DNA of 34,877 nt. Source: AC-32 sp036265535. GTDB lineage: Bacteria; Actinomycetota; Thermoleophilia; Gaiellales; Gaiellaceae. A model generated the notes under the pieces. The model saw only the letters and a program-made list of their open reading frames with translations, had not been told where the DNA came from and did not search any database. Numbering within the stretch: the stretch's first letter is position 1; each line of letters opens with the position of its first letter. Positions 9,143 to 16,370 of the stretch are shown here, in pieces. Where the stretch lies: contig DATAOV010000021.1 in the NCBI GenBank assembly GCA_036265535.1, positions 1 to 34,877 of the forward strand. Reading direction: 5' to 3'. A program made the translations under genes and the position numbers.

Positions 9143-9268
9143 ATGAATATCACTTCGCTGAATCGCCGCCAGGCCTCCTCCGCCCTCGTGTTCCTCGCGT
9201 ACGGCGAGGTAGCCCGCAGCGGCGTACTCGAGCCGATGAGGTTCCCCGCTCGGACGAGCTCCGGCTAG
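9143..9268 (+). CDS. Small ORF, 41 residues, possible leader peptide
   Basis: The ORF begins MNITSLNRRQASS at an ATG with an excellent Shine-Dalgarno, AGGAGGTG at 9130-9137, 5 nt away. It ends at TAG 9266-9268. No family is recognised. The peptide has an amphipathic first half and no signal peptide or membrane segment. The stop codon lies in a perfect 7-bp hairpin (9262-9280). A second hairpin follows at 9296-9321, and then another ORF with a strong ribosome-binding site. The set resembles a leader-peptide/attenuator arrangement or a short polycistron of microproteins. Expression is unproven. Confidence 0.5.
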   Translation: MNITSLNRRQASSALVFLAYGEVARSGVLEPMRFPARTSSG

Positions 9269-9280
9269 GTCTTCTAGCCG
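9262..9280 (+). other. Perfect 7-bp hairpin over a stop codon
   Basis: CGGCTAG (9262-9268) pairs with CTAGCCG (9274-9280) across a GTCTT loop. The TAG of the upstream arm is the stop of the 41-residue ORF, so a terminating ribosome would open this structure. Confidence 0.55.
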
Positions 9281-9294
9281 CACAGCAGGTTCGA

Positions 9295-9322
9295 GTGAGG
9301 GCGACCGGAAGGTCGCTCTCAT
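9295..9322 (+). other. GNRA-capped hairpin in the small-ORF leader
   Basis: GAGGGCGACC (9297-9306) pairs with GGTCGCTCTC (9311-9320) through nine Watson-Crick pairs and one G-U. The loop is GGAA, a GNRA tetraloop, and T9296-A9321 extends the stem. A TCGTTTCG tail follows. This may be an attenuator or a structured RNA element; no riboswitch class is recognised. Confidence 0.5.
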
Positions 9323-9370
9323 CGTTTCGAGAGCAAGGAGCCTCGTCCATCCAACAGGAGGTGACCCCAA

Positions 9371-9491
9371 GTGGCACCTGGTAATTCGCCGTAACACGTA
9401 TCGAGTCAACACTAGAAGCGACCGATTCTTCGCGTCGATCGAAAAATGGCTGAAAATGCCAAAGCTAATTCGTGAACCCTTTTTTCGGTAG
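9371..9491 (+). CDS. Small basic protein ORF needing a +1 frameshift (39 residues if joined)
   Basis: GTG 9371 has a strong Shine-Dalgarno (AGGAGGTGA, ending 6-7 nt upstream) but reads only seven codons, MAPGNSP, before TAA 9392-9394. The +1 frame, entered by skipping T9392, continues NTYRVNTRSDRFF, then ASIEKWLKMPKLIREPFFR, to TAG 9489-9491. The joined product is basic and amphipathic and looks protein-like. The downstream frame has no ATG, GTG or TTG of its own over the preceding 200 nt. The slip site CCG-TAA resembles stop-codon-dependent +1 recoding (RF2, antizyme), but a plain one-base insertion or sequencing error would look the same. Family unknown. Confidence 0.45.
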
Positions 9492-9574
9492 ACACGCGTA
9501 GACCCCGCCTCTCGTGACGGACTCGGTACGAGACAGCCGCCAATCGAGACCGAAGAGATGAGAGGAGGAGAAGC

Positions 9575-9775
9575 GTGTACTACCAACACCCCGAAGATCA
9601 GCGCCAGCGCCACCGTGAACGCATCTCCGAGATGCGTGAGGACTACCGGCGTTCACAGCGGCCTCCACGGCATGAGATCCGGTCGCACGAGCACAGGAGC
9701 CACGTGCACATGCGCTCGATGTGGCAGTGGATGCGCGAGCACGCGATGCATCCGGATCATGCCCACCGGGCCTGA
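9575..9775 (+). CDS. Small His/Arg-rich protein, 66 residues
   Basis: The ORF starts at GTG 9575, preceded by GAGGAGGAG at a good distance, and ends at TGA 9773-9775. The product starts MYYQHPEDQRQRHRERISEM. It is very rich in His, Arg, Glu and Met, with repeated HE/HR/HM pairs (RSHEHRSHVHMRSMWQWM, then HAMHPDHAHRA). It has no signal peptide or hydrophobic helix. Metal or nucleic-acid binding is conceivable from composition only. A second frame (9558-9788) is also open here but is Ser/Thr/Cys-rich and less protein-like. A perfect 13-bp hairpin follows the stop, supporting an independent gene. No family is recognised. Confidence 0.55.
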   Translation: MYYQHPEDQRQRHRERISEMREDYRRSQRPPRHEIRSHEHRSHVHMRSMWQWMREHAMHPDHAHRA

Positions 9776-9789
9776 GCGCATCCGGTAGA

Positions 9790-9826
9790 GCAGCCGCGCC
9801 CCCCTGGGCTGGAGGGGCGCGGCTGC
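9790..9826 (+). terminator. Perfect 13-bp hairpin after the His/Arg-rich ORF
   Basis: GCAGCCGCGCCCC (9790-9802) pairs perfectly with GGGGCGCGGCTGC (9814-9826) around an 11-nt loop. The T-tract is poor (GTTCC), as is common for GC-rich actinobacterial terminators. It separates the small-ORF region from the glycosyltransferase. Confidence 0.65.
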
Positions 9827-9852
9827 GTTCCGGAATCGTCAAGCTTGCGCCG

Positions 9853-10866
9853 GTGCGGATCCTGCTCGTCTCGCAGATGTACCCCGGCCCCGACGACCCC
9901 GACCTGGGCGTCTTCGTGGCGCAGCTTGAGCTAGCTCTGCAGGAACGCGGGCACGAGCTCGAACGGGCTGTACTCGACAGCCGAAGCGGCGGCAAGCGCC
10001 GCTACGCGACCCTTACCGCCCGGGCAATCAAGGCGGCGCGTCGCTTTCGGCCCGACGTCGTCTACGCGCACTTCCTCGTCCCGGCGGGGCTGACGGCCGC
10101 GCTCGCCTCGCGGGCGCCGCTGGTCGTAACCGCGCACGGGCGCGACGTGCGCAACGTGGGCGCGATCCCGGGGGTCCGCGCGCTGACCCGGCTCACGGTC
10201 GGCCGCGCCTCCGCTGTGATCGCGGTCTCGGACTACCTGCGGCGCGAGCTCGAGACCAAGGTTCCGGAGGCACGCGGAAAGACGGAGGTAATCGATTCGG
10301 GCGTCGATCTCGAGCGCTTCCGGGTCGAGCCGGCACCGGAGGGCGGGCCGCACTTCCTCTGCCTCGGCGCGCTCACTGCGCGCAAGAACGGCGTACGGCT
10401 CGCCGAGGCGTTCGCACGCTTCGGCTCGGGGTCGCTCACCTTCGTCGGCGACGGCCCGTTGCGCGCCGAGCTCGAAGGGCGCCCCGGGGTCGACGTCGTA
10501 CCGAGCGTCGCGCACGACGAGGTGCCGACCTGCATCGCCCGAGCCCACGTCGTCTGCCAGCCGAGCCTGATCGAGCCGTTCGGCCAGGCGGCGCTCGAGG
10601 CGATGGCGTGCGGGCGCTCCGTGGTCGCAACTCGCGTCGGCGGCCCGCCGGAGTTCGTGCCGCCCGAGGCCGGCGTCCTCGCCGATCCCCTGGACGTGGA
10701 GGGGCTTGCCGATGCGCTCCGGATCGCGGCGTCGCTGCCATGCCCGAATCTCGCTGCCCGCGAGGCCGCCGAGGCCCACGACGTGCGGGAGCAGGCGCGC
10801 CGGGTCGAGGCCGTGCTGGAACGAGCCGCTGCAGGCGGAGCGAAAAACCCGCCAGAATCGTTGTAG
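9853..10866 (+). CDS. GT4-family glycosyltransferase (GT-B fold)
   Basis: This is a 337-residue retaining glycosyltransferase. The N-terminal Rossmann domain starts MRILLVSQMYPGPDDPDLG, as is typical for acceptor-side GT4 domains. TAHGRDV (93-99) is present, as is the C-terminal donor-binding E-x7-E motif, EPFGQAALE (Glu241-Glu249), followed by GRSVVATRVGGPPEFV. It would use a nucleotide-sugar to glycosylate a lipid, polysaccharide or small molecule; the donor and acceptor are not predictable. The start GTG 9853 was chosen because the family begins at this MRILLV strand; upstream sequence is the terminator hairpin. The receiver gene follows after 18 nt, probably in one transcript. Confidence 0.9.
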   Translation: MRILLVSQMYPGPDDPDLGVFVAQLELALQERGHELERAVLDSRSGGKRRYATLTARAIKAARRFRPDVVYAHFLVPAGLTAALASRAPLVVTAHGRDVRNVGAIPGVRALTRLTVGRASAVIAVSDYLRRELETKVPEARGKTEVIDSGVDLERFRVEPAPEGGPHFLCLGALTARKNGVRLAEAFARFGSGSLTFVGDGPLRAELEGRPGVDVVPSVAHDEVPTCIARAHVVCQPSLIEPFGQAALEAMACGRSVVATRVGGPPEFVPPEAGVLADPLDVEGLADALRIAASLPCPNLAAREAAEAHDVREQARRVEAVLERAAAGGAKNPPESL

Positions 10867-10884
10867 GCAGACGGAGCCGTCACC

Positions 10885-11262
10885 GTGTCCGCGAAGAAGA
10901 TCCGCGTCCTCATTGCCGACGATCACCGCCTTTTCTCCGAGGCGCTCGAAGCGATCCTGGCTTCCGAGCCGGAGATCGAGGTCGTGGGACGCGCCCGGAA
11001 CGGTGAGGAGGCGGTCGACCAGGCGCTCGCGGCCCAGCCGGACGTGATCCTGATGGACATCGCCATGCCGTCCGTGGACGGCGTCGAGGCGACTAAGCGG
11101 ATCCGCGAGCAGCTGCCGAAAGCATGCGTCCTGATGCTGACCGGCTCCAACTCGCGCGCCGACGTCGCCCGGGCACGCGACGCCGGCGCCGCGGCCTACG
11201 TCACGAAGGACCGGATCGCCGCCCAGTTGATCGATGCGATCCGCGAGCTGGCCACGGGCTGA
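10885..11262 (+). CDS. Stand-alone response-regulator receiver protein
   Basis: This 125-residue CheY-like protein has no output domain. Seen are the acidic pair Asp12-Asp13, the phosphoacceptor Asp58 (ILMDIAMPSVDG), Thr86 (LMLTG) and Lys108 (YVTKD), all the residues needed for phosphorylation and switching. The sequence resembles NarL-type receivers, but the protein stops after helix 5 without a HTH. It starts at GTG 10885 and follows the glycosyltransferase by 18 nt. No kinase is adjacent; the nearest in this window is about 10 kb away with its own partner. It probably acts by protein-protein contact or as a phosphate sink (inference). Confidence 0.88.
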   Translation: MSAKKIRVLIADDHRLFSEALEAILASEPEIEVVGRARNGEEAVDQALAAQPDVILMDIAMPSVDGVEATKRIREQLPKACVLMLTGSNSRADVARARDAGAAAYVTKDRIAAQLIDAIRELATG

Positions 11263-11270
11263 CCCGCTGG

Positions 11271-11276
11271 TATCCT
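11271..11276 (+). promoter_or_regulatory. -10 box for secG
   Basis: TATCCT lies 9 nt before the TTG start of secG, in the 23-nt gap after the receiver gene. This would give an almost leaderless message. Confidence 0.35.
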
Positions 11277-11285
11277 GGCGCCGTC

Positions 11286-11507
11286 TTGCTGCAGATCTTC
11301 GCGGTCATCCATGTCCTGATCTCGGCGGCCCTCGTGTCGTTGATCCTCATGCACTCCGGCCGTGACGCGGGTCTCGGCGGTATGGGCTTCACGCCCGCCT
11401 CGCAGGGCGGTACGCACATCGTCGAGCGCAACCTGACGCGCCTGACGGTGGTTGTCGCGATCCTGTTCGCCGCGAACACCGTCCTGCTCTTCCACCTGCT
11501 CAAGTAA
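11286..11507 (+). CDS. secG: Preprotein translocase subunit SecG
   Basis: This is the small membrane subunit of the SecYEG translocon. Its 73 residues have two hydrophobic helices (LLQIFAVIHVLISAALVSLI at the N-terminus and LTVVVAILFAANTVLLFHLL at the C-terminus). They flank the conserved glycine-rich cytoplasmic loop (GLGGMGFTPASQGG), usual for SecG. The start is TTG 11286; no ATG or GTG fits the family length. The gene for a lipoprotein begins 4 nt after its stop. Confidence 0.9.
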   Translation: MLQIFAVIHVLISAALVSLILMHSGRDAGLGGMGFTPASQGGTHIVERNLTRLTVVVAILFAANTVLLFHLLK

Positions 11508-11511
11508 CGGA

Positions 11512-12693
11512 ATGGCGGCTCGGCGGGCCGCGGCCCTGGCCCTGCTGGCGCTGCTCGCCTCCGGCTGCGACTCCGACCAGACGCAACGCCACGAGCCGCT
11601 GCCCGCACGCGGTCCTGCTGGCGTGATGCGCATCGGCGTCGCAAACATGCTGTGGCCGCTCGATCCGACCCGCGCGAAGGGCCGTGACGAGGTGACCCTG
11701 GCGCGGGCGCTCTTCGCCACGCCGCTGCAAACCGATCCGAAGACCGGCGCGCTGCGCTCGGGGCTCTGCTCCTCCTGGCATGCAACCGGGAGCACCTGGC
11801 GGCTTCGCTGCCGTCACTCCGGCGCGATCGCGGCCCACCTTCGGCGGGCGGCGCTCTTCCCCGTCCGCGGCATCCGCGCACCGGACGGGCACACGCTCGT
11901 CATCTCGTTGCAGGCGCCCAGGCCCGAGCTCCCGTACTTGCTGACGCAGGTGGCAGCGGCGCCGCCGGGGGTCCCCGGACCCTTCCGGCTGATCTCGGCC
12001 AGCCCGCAGCGCGTTGTCGCCGAGCGACACGGCCTCCGCCTCGAGGTGCGCAAGCTCGAGCCGCACGCCGCGCTCCGCCTCTTCCGGGCGGGCCGGCTCG
12101 ACGAGGCGCCGGTCCCGCTCGGGGACTTGCGGGCGACGAAGTTCGACCCGCAGCTCGCGGGAGCGCTTCGAGTCAGGCGGCTGCTCGCAGCCGACGTGGC
12201 CGTGTTCGAGCCCGGCGTTCCCGCCGAGGTCAGACGCGTGTACGACGACACCGCCGACCGGGCCGACTACCAGGCGCTCGTGCCGGAGTTCGATGCGCCG
12301 CCGGCAGAGGATCTCGTGCACCAGGGGCCGCCGAAGGCGAGCGCGGCGGTGATCGCGCTCCGCGAGGCCCGCAAGAAGATCCCCTCGCTGCCCCGGATCG
12401 CGGTTCGTTTCGTGCGGCCCTCCGACTCCGACCTCGGCTACGGCCTCGATCTGCTCGTGGCGGCGTGGCGTGACCTGGGCCTGGGTCCTGTGGTGGGCGG
12501 CGGCGCCGACGCGCGCTTCGAGCGCCTGGCCGCGCCCTACCCGCGTCTCGAGGCGCTGCAGGCCTCGGCGAGAGGGAAGCTCGTCGTGCCGATCGCCTGG
12601 GCGGTGGACGCGCGCCTCGTCTCGCCGCGGGTTCACGGGTGGCGCGAGGATGAGCTGGGCTCGATCGACTACACGCGCGTGAGCGTGCCCTAA
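11512..12693 (+). CDS. Putative lipoprotein related to ABC solute-binding proteins (family 5), divergent
   Basis: This is a 393-residue exported lipoprotein with lipobox LLASGC and Cys19 as the lipidation site. After it, GVMRIGVANMLWPLDPTRAKG and the order of later segments resemble the start of peptide-type (SBP_bac_5) binding proteins. The usual binding-core motifs are weak and the protein is about 100-150 residues shorter than the two true SBPs in this window. It may be a degenerate binding protein or a secretion-associated lipoprotein. It starts 4 nt after secG and is convergent with tldE. Directly after its TAA stop, the same frame stays open for 22 more codons. Confidence 0.7.
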   Translation: MAARRAAALALLALLASGCDSDQTQRHEPLPARGPAGVMRIGVANMLWPLDPTRAKGRDEVTLARALFATPLQTDPKTGALRSGLCSSWHATGSTWRLRCRHSGAIAAHLRRAALFPVRGIRAPDGHTLVISLQAPRPELPYLLTQVAAAPPGVPGPFRLISASPQRVVAERHGLRLEVRKLEPHAALRLFRAGRLDEAPVPLGDLRATKFDPQLAGALRVRRLLAADVAVFEPGVPAEVRRVYDDTADRADYQALVPEFDAPPAEDLVHQGPPKASAAVIALREARKKIPSLPRIAVRFVRPSDSDLGYGLDLLVAAWRDLGLGPVVGGGADARFERLAAPYPRLEALQASARGKLVVPIAWAVDARLVSPRVHGWREDELGSIDYTRVSVP

Positions 12694-12758
12694 GGAGGGC
12701 TTGAGGAACTACCGACTGTGCCGCCGATCCGCGACGAGCGCTATTTCGCCAAACCCTC

Positions 12759-14120
12759 CTAGACGCCCGGTCCTGAGCCGACGCCCGTGACGTCGAAGCG
12801 CGTGGTGGCGACGGCCGGAGAGAGCATTCCCTGCGGGTAGCGCTCGTCGTAGTAGGCGCTCTGGTTCAGGAGCATCGGCTCGCGCGTCAGCCCGGGCAGC
12901 TCCGCCAGCAGCTCCGGTACCGAGACGGTGAAGCGCAGGTTCACCAGCGGCTCCGCGACCTTTCCGGCGCGGACGCGGAAGGTGCCGTCACGTGTCATTC
13001 CGGTGATCACGCCCTCCCGCGCATCGACGATGCTCAGGTAGTGGAGGCGGGTGACGTAGATCCCGTCGCCGATGAGCTCCGCCAGCTCCTGCGGCGAGTC
13101 GGCCTCGCCACCCGCGACCGAGAGCCCGAACGGCAGCGGCCCCCAGTGGCGGACCGAGCTCGGCGGTGCATGGCCGGTGCTGGAGCGGCCGTCTCCTGCG
13201 CGCTTGGCGGTGGTGCGGTCCCAGACGACACCGGTGAGGACGCCGTCCTCTACGAGTTCGACCCGCTGCTTCGGCGTCCCCTCGAAGTCGAACGCCTTCG
13301 GCAGCCCGCGCGGGTCGAGCGAGTCGTCGGCGAGTGAGAACCGCTCGTCGAAGACCTTCTCCCCGAGCCTCCCGTATGCGTAGCTGCGCTCCTCGAGCAG
13401 GCCGAGCGCGCCGAAGGCGTCGTAGGCGAAGTAGAGAAGCAACTCGGCGAACGCAGGAGGCTCGAGCACGGCCGGGTACGAGCCCGGCTCGAGCGTGACC
13501 GCGCCTCGGGTGTGCTTCGCCTTCTCGACCGCCTGGGCCGAGGCGCCGACAGGGTCGATTCCGCCGAGACGCCATGACGTCTGCTCGGCGTAGCCCGAGG
13601 CGCCGTCCTCCGCGGCGAGGGCGAGAACGCTCGCGTCGGTCATCGGCTGCGAGACGGCGACGCCGGTCGTCGAGGCCAGCGCCAGCTCGGTCACGCCGCT
13701 CGTGAAGAATCCGTATAGGTCGAGCTCCGAGGCGTCGATCGCCGCCGCCGCCAGACGTGCCTGGTCGTCGGCCGACAGGGAGGCGGTCTCCTCGTCGAAC
13801 CCTTCGACCTCGGGCAGATCGGCGGGCGGAGCCAGGCCCGGGAAATCGGGATCTGCGGGCGCGCTGTCGGCCGCCTCGGCCGCGCGCGCCGCGAGGGCGC
13901 GCATGCCTTCGTCGTCCGTTCGGTTACTCGCCGCGATCCCCAGCCTCCCGTCCCGGACGATCTGCAGCTCGAGCACATCGTTCTCGATCAGCGTCGGCTG
14001 GTGCACCTCCGAGCGAGCGAAGCGCGCCAGTCCCGAGCGCTCGCTGTGCACGAGCGCCAAGGCCTCCTCGCTCTCCGCCGCGCCCAGGAGGCGGCCGGCG
14101 AGCTCGAGCGCCTCGCTCAC
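12759..14120 (-). CDS. tldE: TldE/PmbA-family protein (non-catalytic partner of TldD)
   Basis: This 453-residue protein of the TldD/PmbA family lacks the HExxxH zinc motif, as expected for the TldE/PmbA subunit. In E. coli, TldD-TldE is a heterodimeric protease that matures microcin B17 and degrades unfolded peptides. Recognisable family segments include LIENDVLELQIVRDGRLGIA near residue 45-65 and the C-terminal GVITGMTRDGTFRVR and VNLRFTVSVPELL. The start GTG 14120 overlaps the TldD stop (GTGA), giving tight coupling; longer upstream reading in this frame is a shadow of tldD. The chosen start gives the normal family length. Confidence 0.92.
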   Translation of the reverse strand: MSEALELAGRLLGAAESEEALALVHSERSGLARFARSEVHQPTLIENDVLELQIVRDGRLGIAASNRTDDEGMRALAARAAEAADSAPADPDFPGLAPPADLPEVEGFDEETASLSADDQARLAAAAIDASELDLYGFFTSGVTELALASTTGVAVSQPMTDASVLALAAEDGASGYAEQTSWRLGGIDPVGASAQAVEKAKHTRGAVTLEPGSYPAVLEPPAFAELLLYFAYDAFGALGLLEERSYAYGRLGEKVFDERFSLADDSLDPRGLPKAFDFEGTPKQRVELVEDGVLTGVVWDRTTAKRAGDGRSSTGHAPPSSVRHWGPLPFGLSVAGGEADSPQELAELIGDGIYVTRLHYLSIVDAREGVITGMTRDGTFRVRAGKVAEPLVNLRFTVSVPELLAELPGLTREPMLLNQSAYYDERYPQGMLSPAVATTRFDVTGVGSGPGV

Positions 14121-15550
14121 TGCTTGAAGCCGACCTGCACGTTGCGGAAGCGGGCCGGCGAGGCGCCGTGGGAGACGTGCGCGTGCTGGCCGGGCTGGCC
14201 CTTGCCGCAGTTGATGAGCCCGTGCAGGACCCACTCCTCGGAACCGGCCACGCCGTCGAGCGATCCCCAGAAGACGGGCGTCTGCCCGGTATAGGTCGAG
14301 TCGCGCAACATCCGGCCGAGCCGTCCGTCCTCGATCTCCCACGCGATCTGCGTCCCGAACTGGAAGTTGAGCCTCTTGTCGTCGATCGACCAGCTCTTGT
14401 TCGTCTGCAAGAACACGCCTTCCTCGACGCCGGCGATCAGCTCCTCGAGCGAGCCCTCGCCCGGCTCGAGGTGGAGGTTCGTCATGCGCACGAGCGGCAT
14501 GCGGTTCCAGGTGTCCGCGCGCATCGAGCCGCCCGAGCCGCTCCCGATCTTGGCCGCGGTCTCGCGCGACGTGAGGAACCCGCTCAGCACCCCTTCGGCG
14601 ACCACGGGCTCGCGCCCGGCCGGCACTCCCTCGTCGTCGAAGCCGAAGGTGCCGAGGCCGCCGGGAGTGGTCGAGTCGGAGGTGACGTTCATGTGTTCGG
14701 AGCCGTAGCGGAGCGAGCCGAGATCCTCGGGCTTGAGGAAGCTCGTGCCGGCGTAGGCGGCCTCCGTCCCGTAGACGCGGTCGAGCTCGGTCGGGTGCCC
14801 GACCGATTCATGCACCTGGAGCGCCGTCTGCTCGGCGTCGATCACCACCGTCGTCACGTGCGACGGGCACGGCGTGGCCTGCAGCAGCGCTGCCGCCTGC
14901 TCGCCGACGCGCGGAGCCTCGCGCTCCAGGCCGAGCGACTCGACGTACTCCCAGCCGGCCTGGGAGCTCGAGCCGCCGTGGGCGCTCGGGTAGCTGCGGA
15001 TCTGGGTGAGGCCGTCGCGCGCCGCCATCGCGTCGATCCCGCCGCCGCACTCGACGAGCTCGTGCTCGGTCGCCGCGCCCTCGGACGAGACGAACACCTT
15101 GTGCTCCCGCTGGGCGCGAACCGACGCCGAGGTCACCTTCACGTCCTCGTGCACGAGGGCGCCCTCCGCCCGGAGGCAGAGCTCGATCTTGTCGGCGAGC
15201 GAGACCTCGAATGGGTCGCGTTCGACCGGTGTGCGGAAGACACCCTGAGCAGGCTCGAGCGGCGCGAGCTCGCGCGCGTGCCCGCCCGGTGCCGCCTTGG
15301 CGAAGGCGGAGGCCTTTCCCGCGGCCGCGCGGGCGCCGTCTGCCGTCAGGCGCCGGTCGCAGGCGAACCCCCAGGCGCCGTTCACGAGCACCCGCACCCC
15401 GATCCCCTCGGTCTCGCTGTCGTCGAGACGCTCGACTCGCTGGTTGCGGGTGCCCACGACCTGGGACCGGCGTACGACGACGCGTGCGTCGGCGTACGAC
15501 GCTCCAGCCCCGAGAGCCGCGGCCACCGCATGGTCGCAGAGCTCCCGCAC
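14117..15550 (-). CDS. tldD: TldD-family metalloprotease
   Basis: This is the catalytic subunit of the TldD/TldE protease, 477 residues. The zinc motif HESVGH (247-252, HExxxH) is intact. So are the following EL-rich segment and the C-terminal region around LINCGKGQPGQHAHVSHGASPARF that closes the active site in the family. In other bacteria TldD/E acts on small unfolded peptides, including RiPP precursors; no RiPP gene is visible nearby. The start is GTG 15550, 7 nt after a minus-strand TAAGGT, suggesting a leaderless transcript. tldE follows with a 4-nt overlap. The tRNA-Leu gene is divergent. Confidence 0.94.
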   Translation of the reverse strand: MRELCDHAVAAALGAGASYADARVVVRRSQVVGTRNQRVERLDDSETEGIGVRVLVNGAWGFACDRRLTADGARAAAGKASAFAKAAPGGHARELAPLEPAQGVFRTPVERDPFEVSLADKIELCLRAEGALVHEDVKVTSASVRAQREHKVFVSSEGAATEHELVECGGGIDAMAARDGLTQIRSYPSAHGGSSSQAGWEYVESLGLEREAPRVGEQAAALLQATPCPSHVTTVVIDAEQTALQVHESVGHPTELDRVYGTEAAYAGTSFLKPEDLGSLRYGSEHMNVTSDSTTPGGLGTFGFDDEGVPAGREPVVAEGVLSGFLTSRETAAKIGSGSGGSMRADTWNRMPLVRMTNLHLEPGEGSLEELIAGVEEGVFLQTNKSWSIDDKRLNFQFGTQIAWEIEDGRLGRMLRDSTYTGQTPVFWGSLDGVAGSEEWVLHGLINCGKGQPGQHAHVSHGASPARFRNVQVGFKQ

Positions 15551-15557
15551 GGCGCGT

Positions 15558-15563
15558 ACCTTA
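15558..15563 (-). promoter_or_regulatory. -10 box for a leaderless tldD transcript
   Basis: TAAGGT on the minus strand is 7 nt before GTG 15550. No clear -35 was found. Confidence 0.4.
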
Positions 15564-15595
15564 GTGCGCGGCGGGCCGCGGGGGGAAGGCGTGGC

Positions 15596-15601
15596 TACAA
15601 T
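15596..15601 (+). promoter_or_regulatory. -10 box of the tRNA-Leu gene
   Basis: TACAAT (close to consensus TATAAT) ends 8 nt before the mature tRNA 5' end. The transcript would start at or next to the mature end. Confidence 0.5.
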
Positions 15602-15609
15602 GCCGCCGC

Positions 15610-15695
<86 letters not shown>

Positions 15696-15698
15696 TTC

Positions 15699-15747
15699 AT
15701 CCTCGGAAGTCCGGCCCGCTTCGCGGGCCATGACGACTTCCGAGGAT
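15699..15747 (+). terminator. Terminator after tRNA-Leu (nested hairpin)
   Basis: The outer stem is ATCCTCGGAAGTC (15699-15711) with GACTTCCGAGGAT (15735-15747), a perfect 13 bp. The inner stem is GGCCCGC / GCGGGCC (15713-15719 / 15723-15729) on a TTC loop. A TTTCTCGT tail follows. This is the clearest rho-independent-like terminator in the window. Confidence 0.8.
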
Positions 15748-15805
15748 TTCTCGTATGTCCGTGAGCCGGTGTTGGCGGTGCCGGGCAAAGCCCGACTCCG
15801 CGGCC

Positions 15806-16312
15806 CTATGGACCGCAGGTTCTGCCAATGCCGAAGCGGACGACTCTCGTTCGATTGCCGACGCGGAAGACGAGGGGGACGCAGGCCGAGCGGGCGCGAA
15901 GGTAGAAGCCGCCCGCGTACGCGTTCCAGACGTTGGGAGGTGCTGGGCAGCCCAAGATCCGCAGCGAACTCACGATCCCTGTCTGATTGCCCCAGGTGAT
16001 GGCCGCTCGGCTCCGCCACTCCTTCGGCACACTGACCGAGACCCCCGTCTTACCGGCATGGACGACGAGGCCAGCCTTCCGCCAGTACCGCCACGGTCGT
16101 GTGTCTGTCGGGACGACCTGTCGGAGATGAGCGGGCGGGACAGAGACGACGCCGAGGACGACGCGGTAGCCGCTCTCACGACCCGATTTCACCCACGCGA
16201 TGACGTTGTCGCACGGGACGATTGGTGGACGGGAAGACGATCCCGCCCAAGCCGCGGCGGCGGCCAGGAGAACGAATGCGAAAACGCTCATCGAGGCTGT
16301 CGCGGTGCGCAT
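15806..16312 (-). CDS. Small secreted protein of unknown function
   Basis: This is a 168-residue exported protein. MRTATASMSVFAFVLLAAAAAWAG is a clean signal peptide. The mature part is Cys-containing (PPIVPCDNVI, ILGCPAPPN, RSACVPLVF, GRTCGP), and the four cysteines could form two disulfides. It is rich in Val, Trp and aromatic residues (WRYWRKAGLVV, NVWNAYAGGFYLRARSAC), suggesting a beta fold. I do not recognise the family. The pattern recalls small secreted proteins common in Thermoleophilia genomes, from memory only. ATG 16312 has a good ribosome-binding site (GTAGGAG). It is divergent from the VOC gene, 58 bp apart. Confidence 0.75.
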   Translation of the reverse strand: MRTATASMSVFAFVLLAAAAAWAGSSSRPPIVPCDNVIAWVKSGRESGYRVVLGVVSVPPAHLRQVVPTDTRPWRYWRKAGLVVHAGKTGVSVSVPKEWRSRAAITWGNQTGIVSSLRILGCPAPPNVWNAYAGGFYLRARSACVPLVFRVGNRTRVVRFGIGRTCGP

Positions 16313-16370
16313 GCTCCTACCTTCTATGCCTCTCGGGCTCGATGGGTTCCAGTGGTGAAAGACTCTCGGC

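Noticed and set aside
9558..9788. 76-codon ORF overlapping the His/Arg-rich ORF
   Set aside because: Its ATG lies upstream of the ribosome-binding site that fits GTG 9575, and the product is Ser/Thr/Cys-rich with no fold features. Kept only as a caution.
12715..12760. 14-codon GTG-started ORF between the lipoprotein and tldE genes
   Set aside because: No ribosome-binding site at the right distance; treated as the in-frame tail of the lipoprotein instead.
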